A DNA stretch of 64,000 nt from Atriophallophorus winterbourni (lineage: Eukaryota; Platyhelminthes; Trematoda; Plagiorchiida; Microphallidae): NCBI GenBank assembly GCA_013407085.1, contig JACCGJ010014959.1, positions 7,501 to 71,500 on the forward strand, read 5' to 3'. The notes under the pieces are model-generated. The model did not search any database and was not told where the DNA came from. It saw only the letters and a program-made list of their open reading frames with translations. The position numbers were made by a program, and so were the translations under genes. Shown piece after piece: positions 13,120 to 26,400 of the stretch; the stretch's first letter is position 1; each line of letters starts with the position of its first letter.

Positions 13120-16070
13120 GATGTTGGCCACCTTCAGTTGACGTCGACCATGGATGTACATTACAATCGAACGAATTTTCATGTTTTACAGCTTTTTGAA
13201 TGACGAAACAGTCCGATCCGGGAGGAACAATCTATCCCGCAGCGCTTGCAAAGATGGTCAGAACTCTGTCGTAAGGCGTCAGTTACACGCCGGTGGCGTG
13301 ATCTGCGTTCAGCAGCCAAGAGCTGAATCTGCTCCTCCCCAGCTTGCAGTCGACGCTTTACACAATGCCTCTAAAGTGAGCGGTCAAGAGCAAGTTCTTC
13401 CCAGCTCGCCAAGTCAATGCCAAGAGCTTTCATATTTCTTTTGCAAACGTCTTTGTACCGCAAGTGCGATCTGACTAATGGTCGACTTCCTAATTGCAAC
13501 TCACCATACAGTAGATCTTTCGGATTACGACCATTTTCCATTCTATAGACATGACCAAGCCACCGCAGGCGGCGCTGAAGTAATGGGGTAAACATGCTGT
13601 GTAGACCAGCTTTGGATAGTACTTCAGCGTTAGTCAATTTATCCATCCACGATATGTTTAAGATACGACGGATGCTTCGTAGATAGAAAGCATTCAGCTT
13701 CCGTTCGTGTCTTGCGTGGGTAGTCCAGGTTTCACGGCCGTACAGTAAAGTATTTATTACACACGCGCTGTATACCATCATGTTTGTTTTTACAGTCAGC
13801 TTGTGGTTACTCCAAACACAAGAGTTCAATCGGGACAAAATGACAGCTGCTCTGCCAACCGCTTATCAATCTACGTGTCTAGCGAGAGGTCATCCGCATT
13901 GGTTGAACCAAGATATGTGAAATGATGTACCGGTTCGAGTTGACAGTTTCCAACAGTGATGATTATAGGCTGTACACTCCCTTGACTAAGGGCTTTCGTC
14001 TTGCTCATGCTGATTGTTAACCCAAAGTCTTTGCATGCCGATAAAAAACAGTCCATTAGCGACTGTAAGTTCTTTTGTGAGTGAGCATTAAAGTCTGCAT
14101 CGTCGGAAAACAACAGGTCATGGATAAGCACATCCCGTACTTTGGTTTGTGCTCTCAACCGGTTCAGGTAGAAGAGCTTACCATCACTTCGCGTGCGTAT
14201 GTAAATGTCTTCTGTCCTCGTCCTAAAAGCGTGCTTCAGTAGCAGAGCAAAGAAAATGCTGATCAGCGTGGGAGCAAGAAAACACCCTCGTTTGACGACT
14301 CGTCGAATTTCAATGCTTCTGAACTAAAACTGTTAAAATTGACTAAGCGATTCATGCATGAGTGGAACGAAGTAACGAGTTTGAGCAGCCTTGGAAGGCA
14401 GCCTATCATATCAAGCTTTTTGAAGAGACCCTCCCTGCTGACGTAATTGAATGCCTCAGTTAAATCAATAAAAACAGCGTATAATGGCATACGCTGTTCC
14501 CGACACTTTTCTTAAAGTTGTCTCTGGGAGAAGATCATGTCAACGGTTGATCTTCCCTTGCGGAAGCCACATTGAGATTCGGAGTAAATTCTATCAGCTA
14601 AAACCGGATCTGTAAGACTTCAGCAAACAATTTGCCTACAACATTTAGAAGGGAGATTCCTCTGTAATTGTTGCAGTCACCTCTGTCACCCTCCTTCTTA
14701 AATAGCGTGATGATCTTTGTGTCTCGGATCTCCTGCCAGCACTGAAAAAAGCAAATGCTAAAGAGGTTTTAATAGTGCTGCTCTACCGCATTTGATGAGC
14801 TCAGGTGGAATTACGTCGTCACCAGGGGCCTTTTCATTCGCTAGGCGGTCGATTGCCCTAATGAGCTCATCAAGGCTATGGGGAGTATCTAGATATTCAA
14901 TGGTCGGCAACCGCTCGACATTTTCAAGTGCATGCGGTAAAACCGTACTGTCCCTAGAATAGAGAGAGGAGAAGTGCTCTACCCATCTTTTCTTCTGTTT
15001 AGTTTTGTGGACAATCGAGTAACAAGGTACAGACTTAATGGGAGCCGTTTTAAGTTTGTTTGTGCCAATGGCTCCCTTGATCCCATTATACATACCGTGA
15101 AAATTTCTAGTATCCGCAGCATTTGGATGTTGAGGCTAATTTCAGTCTAATAGTCGTTTGCACATCGCCTTGCAGTCTGTTGGACCTTATTTCTAACTGC
15201 ACTTAGAAGACGTACGTTTTCATCTATTGGCATACCTTTGAACGTCAAGAATGCTGAGCGTTTCTCATCCAACACAGTCATCTCAGATGTCTTTGCTTCG
15301 AACCAGTCGCTCGTTCGAGCTTTCTTTGGACTGAAAGTGGAAAATGCGACTCGGTATATGCAGCTTTTTATCGATTCCCAGTTTTATGAAGCATATTCGA
15401 GTGGTGTTGTCTTGTTGAACTCGGCTGTAAAGTCTTTTGCGAATCTTTTCCGATTGAATTGTGTGCACTGTCCTTAAAGGCGTTGCCCATTTTTATTGGT
15501 TTTGCCTACACCGAACCTTCCGAGACAGATTTCCAAGACCGGTAATCTGCACCAACTCTGGCATTGAAATCACCTAATACTACTGCAAAGTTTCTTTGTG
15601 GCACGTTTTTGAGGACTGTTCGAGGTTATAATGAAAAGGGTCATTTTCAGCAGGCGTTGCAGGGAGAACGTCGGTGCATAAACGTTGACCAACGTAATGC
15701 TACCAGTAGTGCACCTCCAAATCCGTTCGCTCCCAATGCTGCTCGGTTCTGTTGCTTTTAATATGTCGTTGCACTCAAGGCTCATCGGAACCACTTTTTC
15801 CAAAAAATGTGTAATATTTTCCTGTTAGTTTACCGGTATCTGGTAATCAGGCAGATCAGCCACGTCGACATTCAGACTCTTTAGCTCATTCTTAATCACG
15901 GCTGATTTTCTTACGCCTCTGATATTCGAGACGTCGTCATGAAATCCTGGAAGCATGGACCGGACGTTCCAGGTTCCCAGTTTCAGAACTGACATTTGTT
16001 GTTTAGTATTTCGATTCGCTTGAGCGGAAAAATACAGTCTGCTTGTCGGTTGATTCCTAATCCCCATGCA
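13120..16070 (-). mobile_element. LINE B: degenerate endonuclease/RT non-LTR retrotransposon
   Basis: Read on the minus strand from about 16067: an APE-type endonuclease start (LKLGTWNVRSMLPGF), then NVYAPT near 15700, and a linker with KKRWVEHFSSLYSRDSTV near 15000 and NEKAPGDDVIPPELIKCG near 14800. RT motif A follows (YAVFIDLTEAFNYVSREGLF, ~14480), then DLLFSDDADFNAHS near 14115, where motif C reads SDDAD. The C-terminal block RRLRWLGHVYRMENGR and KDLLYGELQLGSRP is near 13600, and the 3' end is near 13120. Many frameshifts and stops make it non-functional. The HVYRM/KDLLYGEL tail is a known signature of animal APE-type LINEs; I do not assign the clade firmly. Short copies of its 3' end recur through the window. 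Confidence 0.85.
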
Positions 16071-16889
16071 CCAAATGAGGATAGCAGACCATGGCGAGAC
16101 GGCACCTTATTGACTGGGGGCTGCTCAGCTTGATGCTGGCGGTGGTCGTCCAATGTGACCTCAAACTCTCTCCCACCGTCGAAAGTAACCCCAGGCGCTG
16201 AGCTCTACGCCCGTCAAGCCATAGGTTTCGCTTCTGCTGCTTCCCGTGTTATTATCCGCAGAAGCGGAATGGAGTGTCCTCTTCATTGGTGCGTTGTGAT
16301 GTACGCCAGGGCAGTTCAAAGTGGAGAACTAGCTGTTGCCCATGCAGCAAGTGCTTCCTCTCCACGGCAGCACTGGAACCAAATGAACAGCTAGGGTGAT
16401 ACGTTTGGACAACGATGCCGTCGCAGGAGCTGGCAGTCGAAGTTATATAACCGTCGAACTGACAACGGGACTCCGCCTCCGGATTTTCCTCGAGATTGAT
16501 TCCTGTAGCCTTTTCCGTGATTAAATGCAGCCACAAGGCAATGGAGGTTTTAAATAAGGTTATTCCTTTCTCTAGGTGGACCGCCTTCATGGACGTACTA
16601 GCTCCACCTACCCAAAGCATGCTGGTTTTTAGGCGTCAGTCAGCCGCCTTCGCCCTTTATCCTGTCATACAAGCAATTCTGCTGGGTCACACAGGACCAC
16701 GCGTGCAGGCCAGGAGCTGGACTTGGTTTTCAGAGGCTATATGAGACGCGTGCCATTAGAGCAATTTTGGAATTGGTCGCGGGCTGCTCGAATTTGGTAC
16801 GTGATCCCAATTCTTTGATTACACTTGCTCTGCTTATATTCAACGTATTCTCGTTACATATTTTAACTCAATTTCATTGAAATAATATC
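16071..16889. other. Possible 5' leader of LINE B and spacer before LINE C
   Basis: More GC-rich than the surroundings. A minus-strand frame of 122 codons (16252-16620) lies just upstream of the LINE B endonuclease and could be its 5' UTR or an ORF1 remnant, but no ORF1 motif is visible. Confidence 0.35.
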
Positions 16890-16921
16890 TGTTGAATCCA
16901 TTAAATATTTCCGGTGTAAGC

Positions 16922-18044
16922 ATGCACTCGAAAACCCTATTATCTTCTCGAATTAAGCTACGTAAATTATCTAAGCCTAGTAATTGTACTGTCAGATTAG
17001 ACAGTGACACTTCAATTATTCTGAATAAACTAAAAAAATTAGAATCAGAGTTGTCAGAACTTAGAAACGAACTAGCAATATGCAAATCCAACTATAGTTC
17101 TCTAAAACCGCTCTTATCTCTCATGAACTCTGATATTGGTATTGACCACGATATATTGATTCAAGCAAATAAATTTATAGAAACCATGAGCACTGAAATA
17201 TATCAAAGAGAAGCTCGCTCGAAAAATGTTATCATCTTTAATATTGCAGATAACTTTAAACGATTTAAGAAAATGTATATTCTCGACATATGGCATCCCC
17301 ACTGAATGTTTCACTATAGTTCGACTTCGTAAAAATACAATTAAACAACGGACTCCTATTTTATTAAAATTTTCAGATAAGAGTTTTGCGTTGTATTTAC
17401 TTGATAATAAAAACCTTTTGAAAAGTATACCTAGGTTCTCGGGTGTGGTCCTAAAACCGGACTTAACACCCATGCAACGAAAATTTAACTATAAAAAACG
17501 TAAAGTTATCAACTCCAATATTAGTAACAATACCTCAGATACCAACGAACAAATGCAATGTGAATCTGCAATTGAAATTAACTCTAATAGTTCCCAAAGT
17601 TCGACATCCGCACCTGATAATCAAGGTGTGAGTGTAACTCGACATCTGCATCTACGCCCGCAGCGTTTACCTAAACTAAGACAAACACGACCCTTCTTAC
17701 CAAACCCTCCTACTTACAGAGAGGCACTAATCAGACCACCTCACACACAACGTATGAAGACAACTAATTATATAAGTGGTTTACCCAGTCTAAACAACCG
17801 TATTGACTCATCTCGTTTCTTAATGAATAACCCCCTATCATATAAGCAACACTATCACCATTCATCACCTCCTCCTACACCTTTTTGTAATATTCAACCT
17901 TATTATAATTCATCTACTATTACACAGTATCCCTCTTATTATAATAATTATACTCCCCAAACTTTATTTTACAATCCTTATGTTTCTCGCTCCAATTATG
18001 AACCATACTTTAACACTAATACCACTTTTTTCAAAAATACATAA
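16922..18044 (+). pseudogene. LINE C ORF1 (coiled-coil/RRM-like RNA-binding protein, one frameshift)
   Basis: The first frame runs from ATG 16922 through a coiled coil (LNKLKKLESELSELRNEL) to SKNVIIFNI, the start of an RRM-like fold. The product continues in another frame from about 17250 (LRKCIFSTYGIPTECF, then PILLKFSDKSFALYLL and KPDLTPMQRK). The C-terminal third is Pro/Tyr/Asn-rich (for example PNPPTYREALIRPPH), as in several CR1-type ORF1 proteins that bind the element RNA. A single-base indel explains the break. It overlaps the start of the ORF2 frame. Confidence 0.75.
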
Positions 18045-18049
18045 ATTAA

Positions 18050-20930
18050 ATTTTGAGCATAGTAAACTTTCTAATGCACTCACCCCAAATCCTTCAACTT
18101 CCGACCTTTGTACTGTTCGTTTTCTGGTCATAAATGCTAGATCAATTATACCTAAAATCCATATACTAAAATCTTACCTATCTTCTAAACCTGTAGATAT
18201 TATTCTTATAACTGAATCCTGGACCCGTGATGATCACTCTGACTCTAAACTCATGATAACTAACTACCAGGTATTTAGGAGAAATCGCACTCTGAAACGA
18301 GGTGGTGGTTGCCTTATTTATGTGCATTCAAGATTTAAAGCTAATAGTATAACATCTTCGAATTTAACAGAACTTGAAGATTCACTATGGATAGAACTAC
18401 CTATACTAGATCTTTTAATAGGCTGCATCTACTACCCACCAGGCTCAACTTCATATAATCTGAATACATTAACTCAAGCCTTCATCGAAAAGTCTTCACA
18501 TCATGCACGTTATAAACTTATAGCCGGTGATTTTAACATGCCTAATTTAAACTGGCACGAACGAAGTAAAGTTAGCTCTCATACAAATTTTATGAAAACG
18601 CTTGACTTACTAGGTTACAAACAATTTATTGATAGACCAACTAGAAAGGACAACATTCTTGACTTAGTCTTTACTCTAAATATTGATCCAAACAACTTAC
18701 TAATATTGCCTTCCCCCTTTAATGGGGACCATAAAATATTATCCTTCCACCTATCATGCACTTGCAAAGCTACCAATGAGGTCAAGACTCTTCACCGTTT
18801 CATCGATTGGAAGTTACTTTCAACACTTATAAGGATTAAAGATTGGTCTCAATTCTTTCTTTCACATGATTTTCCAACTATATCCTCGACATTCCATTCG
18901 AAAATTATAAGTTTAATCGATAAAGCTAGCAGTTCTAGAAAACGCATAAAACAAACTAGGCTCGAGAAAATGGAAAAGAAAATGAAAAAGTGGTCTACAG
19001 TTGCAATTAACAATAACGACATCTTTGCTCGTTTACGTTCCTATGAACTATTGAGTGACCACAAACTCATTCTAGACCACACATTGATTGCATCAGAAAA
19101 TAGAGCACTGAACAGTTGTGATAAACTAAAATCACTTAGCAGGTTATTTAAATCACGATCCGTAAACTCAACCAGCAAAGTAGATTTTATTATTCAGGAC
19201 GAACTTATAATTCGGCAAATAAGAATTACAGACCCTATTACAATCTGCGAAGAATTTCTTAAATATTTTAATACTACTTACAATACTTCCATCTATGAAG
19301 ATATGACTAGAACATTTCGATCACCTAGTGTATTAAACACTATATGCATAAATCTGAATGACATTAATGAAGTCTGCAAGCAAACTACGTTCAGTATCAA
19401 GCCAGACATAACAGGCATTCCACCCGCAATTTGCAGAATGGGTGGTGACGATTTCAAACTTCTTCTACTGAACTTATTTAACACTTCAATCGAATCTGGA
19501 ATCTTCCCTCTAGAATGTAAACACTCTGTCGTTACACCCAGACATAAATCTGGCTCCAAGCACACGGTATCAAATTATCGCCCAACTAACCACACAGCAA
19601 TACTATCTAGATTACTTGAAAAAATATTAAAAAAGCTATCTTAAATCACTTATCTCCAAGTTTCTTCTCTAAAGCTCAACATGGCTTCCTAAATAAAAGA
19701 TCATGCATTACATGTCAGCTTGAATACCTTGACTATATTACTACATCGATAGAGGAAGGTTCGGCAGTTGTAGTTGTCTTCCTAGACATAACTAAAGCAT
19801 TTGATAATGTTCCTCATAAGATATTATTATCGAAACTTGAATCATATGGCATCGGTGGTAATCTTCTTTCCTGGTTAACTTCTTTTCTTACTGATCGCAC
19901 TTACTCTGTTGAAGTTAATGGCCGTAGATCACGCAGCCTACCTATTCCCAGTGGGGTGATTCAAGGTAGCGTATTAGGCCCCTTACTATTTCTTATATAT
20001 ATAAATGACATACATAACGTCATTTCGCATAGCAAACTGTTCTTATTCGCTGATGACATGAAAGTTGTCATCACTTTTCCAGCTAATCAAGCACAAACTT
20101 ATATAGCTCGACTAAACAATGATTTAGCTGCACTTGCAGATTGGGCAAAAAATAATGGTCTAACGTTCTCACCAGCAAAATCTAATTTTATGCCTATAAG
20201 ATGCACGATACAAAATAACTCAATCCTTCTAAACAATGACGCAATTCAAATGATTGACAGCACGCGTGATTTAGGATTTCGATATTCTTCATCACTCACT
20301 TTCAACGAACAGATACGCCCCCTTATTACTAAAGCCAGACAAAGTATGAATACTATACACAGATCTATAATTCAGCCTCATTGTAAACTAGAAATGTATA
20401 AATTATTCACCATTCCTATCTTTGACTATTGTAACATAATATACACTAATATAAATAAAACCGATAGCATAGTTTTAGAAAAGATACAACGTTCTTTCTC
20501 AAAATCAATAATCGGTTATACCACCAAACTATCCTATAGAGAAAGATGTATGCAACTGAAACTCGATCCTCTATGGTTTCGCAGACTTAAGCATAACCTC
20601 ATCTTATTCTTTAAAATACTGTCAACGGATAATATTGAAATACGTTCGAATATTCATATACGGCATGATTCTAAATATAGCTTGAGAAACAGTGAAAAAA
20701 CTATTAAGTTACCAAGGTTTCGTACCAAAGTAAGGAACAGTTTCTTCTTGACTAAATATGCTAAACTGTGGAATCTTCTTCCAAAATATATAAGACTCAG
20801 TTCCTCTTTAAATGAATTCAAATCACATCTAGCTTCATTTCTTACCGTTGATGAAATTCGCAATCTACTTAATCTGAATGTTCTACCTGATGATTTATAT
20901 AATAATGGCATTCCTGGTAATTTATATTAA
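18050..20930 (+). pseudogene. LINE C ORF2 (APE endonuclease plus reverse transcriptase, one frameshift)
   Basis: The endonuclease occupies the first ~230 codons, with FLVINARSIIPK, DIILITESWTRDD, KLIAGDFNMPNLNW and FNGDHKILSFHL. The RT begins at SNYRPTNHTAILSRLLEK, breaks at an A-rich run near 19621-19636, and resumes as AQHGFLNKRSCITCQLEYLD, VFLDITKAFDNVPHKILLSK, IPSGVIQGSVLGPLLFLIYI and LFLFADDMKVVI. The catalytic D residues of the FADD box are intact. The thumb and C-terminal region ends at 20930. Apart from the frameshift, the protein looks complete; a sequencing error in the A-run or a true indel are equally possible. Confidence 0.85.
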
Positions 20931-21441
20931 ATAAACGTTCATATCGTTCGAAACAACATTCTCTCGCTTCTGAGTTTATTCTCCACAGCAAAATTCTCAA
21001 TCCGCACCAAAATGAAACTGGCCCTCAGACCTCAATCTAGTGAAATAAACCATTTTCGCCTAGCGGACAAGAAAACGGCTCATGGTCAGGAAAGATCAAT
21101 CTATTTACAACAATCATAATGAAAAAGTTTGGAACATCAACAATAGGGATTCTCCGCGCATCTTTGATGGACCTTATCTATTGATCATCTGTGTTGCCGA
21201 AAACATTCTAGACTTTTCCTTGCAATAACTGTGTTTTCGTAATATGTCAGATCACGTACCGATTACCTGGAAATAACTTTAAATACCGTTACCTTTATAT
21301 TTATTGAACCTTAAATTCCGCTGAAACAAATGACCTTAAACCAATTGTTTTTGCAAATGTACATCCAATAACCTGATTGTACAAAGCCTTTGGAAGTTAT
21401 TGATCATGTTTAACATGCCTTGGATTTCCAAGAATAAAATT

Positions 21442-21464
21442 AATTTATTTATTTATTTATTTAT
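21442..21464 (+). repeat. (ATTT)n tail of LINE C
   Basis: About five ATTT units just after the 3' UTR of LINE C, marking the likely 3' end of the insertion. Confidence 0.8.
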
Positions 21465-21468
21465 CCCC

Positions 21469-23318
21469 AAAACCGCCCCAACCGTGATAACCTTGGAACG
21501 ATTTTAGGTGACGGCATACTTTAAAATTCATCTTCTAATAAGAATTTAAAAAAAATTTAATTAGGATTTTCTAAAAGTTCATTGTATTCAAGTATTTCCT
21601 TTATAGATTTGATTCGACAGAACAAAAGAAAAAGCTTAAAATACTACATGATAGCACGTGTTGGTCGAAAGTCCTAATCTTCCATGGGCCTTTTGTTTGC
21701 TCCTTTAAATTGACAGCGTGTAACTTGGCATGGTAAGGTTTTTAATCACTTGTGGGAATACAGGTATTATATGAGGTTGCTTGCTACATCTCTAAATGAT
21801 TCAATGAAGAAATCATATTTTAGGTTTAAAAGAAATAATGGGGCTGCAGATATTGCATATTTATAATATCTGCGCAAATTTTTAATTTCATCCAATTTAT
21901 ATGTATTAAAAATGTGGCTCTAGTTAGAAAGTAACCTTTTTGAACCAGACCCCAAAATGATTACACATTAATAAAATTGAAACGTACGTAATATGTCTCA
22001 TTATGTTTGCAGTATAAACATAAAGTGAACACATCCATCAATAAAACTTCGTGTTTAATCATAACGAACCGAAAAAATATATAAATTGGTAGTGATTGAT
22101 TTTGAATACCAACATAGGAGTATCAATTAAGATTGGTATAATTTGGCTTCCGAATATTGAATAATTAATTGATGATTTTCTCGCTCCAGTAAAATCTTTT
22201 ACATGACGGTTTTTGTGAAATAATGCATAAAATCATCTATAACTTCTCAACTTCATTTGTATTATGGTTCGAACGCGTTACGTATAGGTCGAATCGAATT
22301 ATATACGTATTTGGTCTCACCACCTTGTAGTGGATGGTGAGGAACGGATCATGCGACCGCGTCAGTTCCACTTATATAGACATAATTTTGACTTCGAGAC
22401 AACCACAGAAGAAAGAAGACCGCGCGTGGACAAAGCGTATATTTTTATTAATGTGTGTGTTGACTATGTACAAATTGTCTTTAACAGTAAAATATTGTTG
22501 ATTATAAAAAATAAAGAAAATCATTGAAATTTGAGTGATAACGATAAAAAGAAATCGATTAATCAAAATGTGGCTGTCGTTAAATGAAGTGAAACGATAA
22601 TATCTAAGTTAACAAGTTAATATGATACATTATACTGTACAAATCACTACATAATCACTTAAATAATTCCCGTCAATTTTCATAAAATCAATGTGGAACA
22701 CACAATGCTTAAAAACAAAATGAGTCACAGAAGAGAAATCCAAATTATTAATATTGATTATAACAAGATATCCATCAAAATCTATTGTTAGAAAAATAGC
22801 AGCAAACAGAAATGAAAAGAAATTAACATTAATCTCAAATGAACATTGCGCGCTAACCTGTCACCGGCTTGGTGGAAAGAAACCTTTTTCCGTTTTTCCC
22901 AGTCACAGCTACAATCACTGGGACTGGCCAGGAAAACACATGACGTATAATCGCATACGACGAGGATATCAAAGAACAATGAACCAACTTTGGCAGTGGT
23001 GGGTGCTTCTTTGAAGCTTTCCACTGACAGCAATTCTGGACGCTCGATTGGATTATCATCCATTTACAGTCCGGTGGGAACTAAACTGAACTGAACTGAT
23101 ATACTCACGCTGAGTAGATAAAAATTCTAACTTCAAAAATAATAAAACATTTATTGATATTAAATATACCACGGAATCAATTCAATATGATGTGAACGAA
23201 TAACCTTCATTCGCAAATAATATTCCATTGCGTAATTTTGTTTGTCCAAGGCAATGTCAAAATCTCAAGGTGAAATTCTTCCCGAGAATTTAAACAGTTG
23301 GCTATTTGTTGCTCCGAT
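21469..23318. promoter_or_regulatory. Upstream region of the Pez-like gene
   Basis: About 1.85 kb between LINE C and the Pez-like start codon. A short GC-richer patch at 22320-22440 stands out but has no recognisable identity. TTTAAACAG at 23289-23297, 21 bases before the ATG, is a candidate cis or trans splice acceptor that would give a very short leader. No TATA box is clear. Confidence 0.35.
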
Positions 23319-23492
23319 ATGCCAATCAAGTTAAATTTTAAAAGAACTCATCGGTATAATGTGTCAGCCAAAGACTTATCAGTTATACGTATTTTGTTAC
23401 TTGACGGCACGTGTGTTGAGTATACAGTCACGGCATCGACAACTGGAAAAGATGCGCTTGAATATATTGCTCAGCGTTTGGATATAGAAGAC
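23319..23492 (+). CDS. Pez-like exon 1 (start, FERM F1)
   Basis: 58 codons from the ATG at 23319, ending at GAC before the donor GTAAAA. It reads MPIKLNFKRTHRYNVSAKDL and later LLDGTCVEYTVTASTTGKDA, the first strands of the FERM F1 lobe. An upstream in-frame TTG at 23298 was not chosen because family members begin at the MP. Confidence 0.92.
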
Positions 23493-26400
23493 GTAAAATG
23501 ATTTGTAAATGTTAACATTTTCCAGACAAGTGTTTTCGGTCTAAAGTATGAGGATTGGTCTGGAGATCATAAATGGCTATTTTTAAACAAATCTATCAAG
23601 AAACAGCTGGATAAGCTGGCCAGACAGCCGGCCATTACCTTAGGTGTCATGCTTTTTATTGATAATCCTCAATTCATCCCTGACAATCAATTAAGGTGCG
23701 AGTTTTCTAATACGTCCAAATAACAGACGTTTCTTCTACTTACAACTGAGACACGATGTTGCTACAGGAGTATTGCCAGTAACCTTGAAACTTGGAATCA
23801 AATTGAGTGCTTACAGCTTGCAAGGTGAGTTTGTGAGTTATCAATAAACGTTGTGTGCTCTTTCGTAATATAGCTCTTATCAATCATTTATTTTTAAGTT
23901 GATACATTTTTGATTCTTTTTTGTAAAACATTTAAATTTTTTCTAGTTAAATTGGTTGATAATAATAATAAAGAATTGTTAAAATTTTATCAACCGATTA
24001 AAAACGAAAACTTTTAAAATCGTTGAGCAAAAAATTTTAAAAAATCGTTTGGTTGAACGAATGTTTAATCGGTTGTGAGCTGCATGCTGAAACAATCGAA
24101 AATCTCATAACCCTACCATTTCTATTTTCTTTCTCATAACTGTTTAGTCCTGGGAAACCTGATAGTTTCATAGCATACATGCAGTCTATGGCTGAGCGGC
24201 ACTTTGTCTGGATTAGGCTTAAGCTTTCATACATTTATACAATCCCTTGTTTGAGTTAACTGCAATAAATCAAATTTCAAAATCTGTATACGTTGCATTT
24301 AATTATGATAACATTTTGTTTATCAATTATTATTTGAAATATAAAATTTGAATTAGGATTTAGCTGTCAGGCAACTGGAAACATAAACAGCATATAAACA
24401 AATACATAAAAACAATACCGGCTATAGAAGATACTCAATAGATTCTAGGATTACCATACTTTATCTTGTTTCAGTGCATTCTATTTTGCCTAGCTTTAAG
24501 TGTTGTTAATTGGTTTGTTAAATAAAAATACATGAAAAGTATAACAGAAGTCACTGCCTATTATAGATTTCTAATGATTTAGCCATCAGAAATTATAAAA
24601 TCCCCTATATTTGAATTGTTATGGTATTATATTTTTCGACTATATTATTTGTTTATAACAGCAACAGCGTAGCGCAACTAACTTGCCACATATGTGCTGT
24701 TTTCCAGACACTGTGATTACCATGAATAATTTTATAAGAATAAAGTCCTGTGAAATACTTATATTCATGTTTGATGCGTTAGCGAACCTTAAAAAATTTT
24801 GAAATTGACAGTTTTCATGTGTATTCACTGAAACAGTTGCTTCATTGAAATCATTGAAACCGTATTTTGGGGATTTTCATGGGCAGATCCATTCGAATAA
24901 CTTCGGGCCACTTAAATGTCAAGTGTGATTTTTTCTCTTAAAAGTTTTATAAATTCGCTATTATTTAGTAGTCTTTCTGTGCATGGAACAACCTAATTTC
25001 ATCCGATAATATGCTTCAGATTCGAACAATCATCAGCCTTTCCGCATTTCGTTTATTCTAAATATTCTACCTATGCCTGGAATTCTTGGCAACATCTTAA
25101 CCTAAGTACACTTCACGTTACTTTTCATAATGTATGTTATTTAATCTAATCTTACAATGAAAAAATGCTATCAACAAATTCCTCCAGTATTTGTAAGACA
25201 ATTTGTGTTCCGCGAATGGGGTTACTTTACCTTGGGATTTTAAATTTTTTATTCAGTTCGAATTGGTGAGAAATATATGAATAATAAAGTATTTTAGTTA
25301 TAGCTTCACGTAATCGCTATGTGCAGCGATGCTAACGTCAACACGTATGCTGCATGATGCAGAGTTAAACACAAAAGTGAATATTATAAAATTTCCATCA
25401 AACTAAATCAATGGATCCTTGAAACGTTCGTTTATTTATGATGTCAAGAAGTTACATGAGATGAAATGCAGTGTGGTTATTTCAATATGAGATCGATGTT
25501 AGAAATTATTTTTTATTTAATCATGTTGCACCATATTTGCAAACATTTGCCTTTACTTCATCGTACTATTTAGCACGAGATTTGCTCATTTCATTGTAAT
25601 TCTTTGAAATTAACAAAGCTCTCTATGTATAATTAACGTTTTAATATTTCTTGTCGAACAAGCGATTATGAAATATGTTCACAGAAATTATTTAAACTAC
25701 CACTTCAATAATATTTATTGATTATTTAGAAATCAGATGCATTTTTGATCAATCACTGTTTCAATAACTTATTGTAGCGGATTTTGGGGACTTTGTGGAC
25801 GTTGAGACAACGTTGAACAATTGGAAAGAGCGTTTTACGCCAATAGAAGTATGTTCGCAAATTATAATTTGGAAATTTCTTCTCAATGTTTTCATTTTAT
25901 GCTATAAGATGTACAATATAGCAATTCGACATAGAATTTATAAAAAACGCAACTTTGGCATTATTATTTAATGCTGTTTTGCGATTCCTACATTCAGATG
26001 ATATTGTCCTAGTTATTGCCAATGTATGAGATGACGGAACTCGTAAAAAATATGGTAGATGATTCATGCTATTAAATAATGTTTTTAAGATAAAAACGTT
26101 TTTGACGTAATAGTTTGATCCTGTTAATCTTTTGGAATCATTAACTACTAACTCATCTGCATCTCGTTATCAGCGATTATGATATTATTGTTAGCAATGT
26201 TTTGAAAATTTGTAAAGTGTGTAGCAGTATTAATATTTGATGATCGATTTGCAAACTTCTTCATAAAATCACGTTTTTAGTTGTCATAATGTTTTATATT
26301 CACGTCATTTCGAGCTTGCAGAGCTTAATGTTTTTAACTGGAATACCGCCTAGTAATCTGCTGCACCGTATTTCTAGCTGCTGTGGAAATATTTGATTTT

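Larger units (their letters stand above)
16890..21468 (+). mobile_element. LINE C: nearly complete CR1-like retrotransposon
   Basis: A plus-strand element of about 4.6 kb with, in order, ORF1 (16922-18044), ORF2 endonuclease and RT (about 18050-20930), a ~500-base 3' UTR and an (ATTT)n tail at 21442-21464. Only two frameshifts are evident: near 17250 in ORF1, and in an A-rich run at 19621-19636 in ORF2. Endonuclease and RT catalytic motifs are preserved. The short microsatellite tail instead of poly(A), and the RT motif spacing, fit the CR1 clade. It is the youngest-looking mobile element in the window and sits between the divergent host genes. Confidence 0.9.

Noticed and set aside
23298..23318. 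Upstream in-frame start (TTG) extending the Pez-like N-terminus by seven residues
   Set aside because: It is not an ATG, and family members begin at the MP found at 23319; the AG at 23296-23297 suggests a splice acceptor instead.
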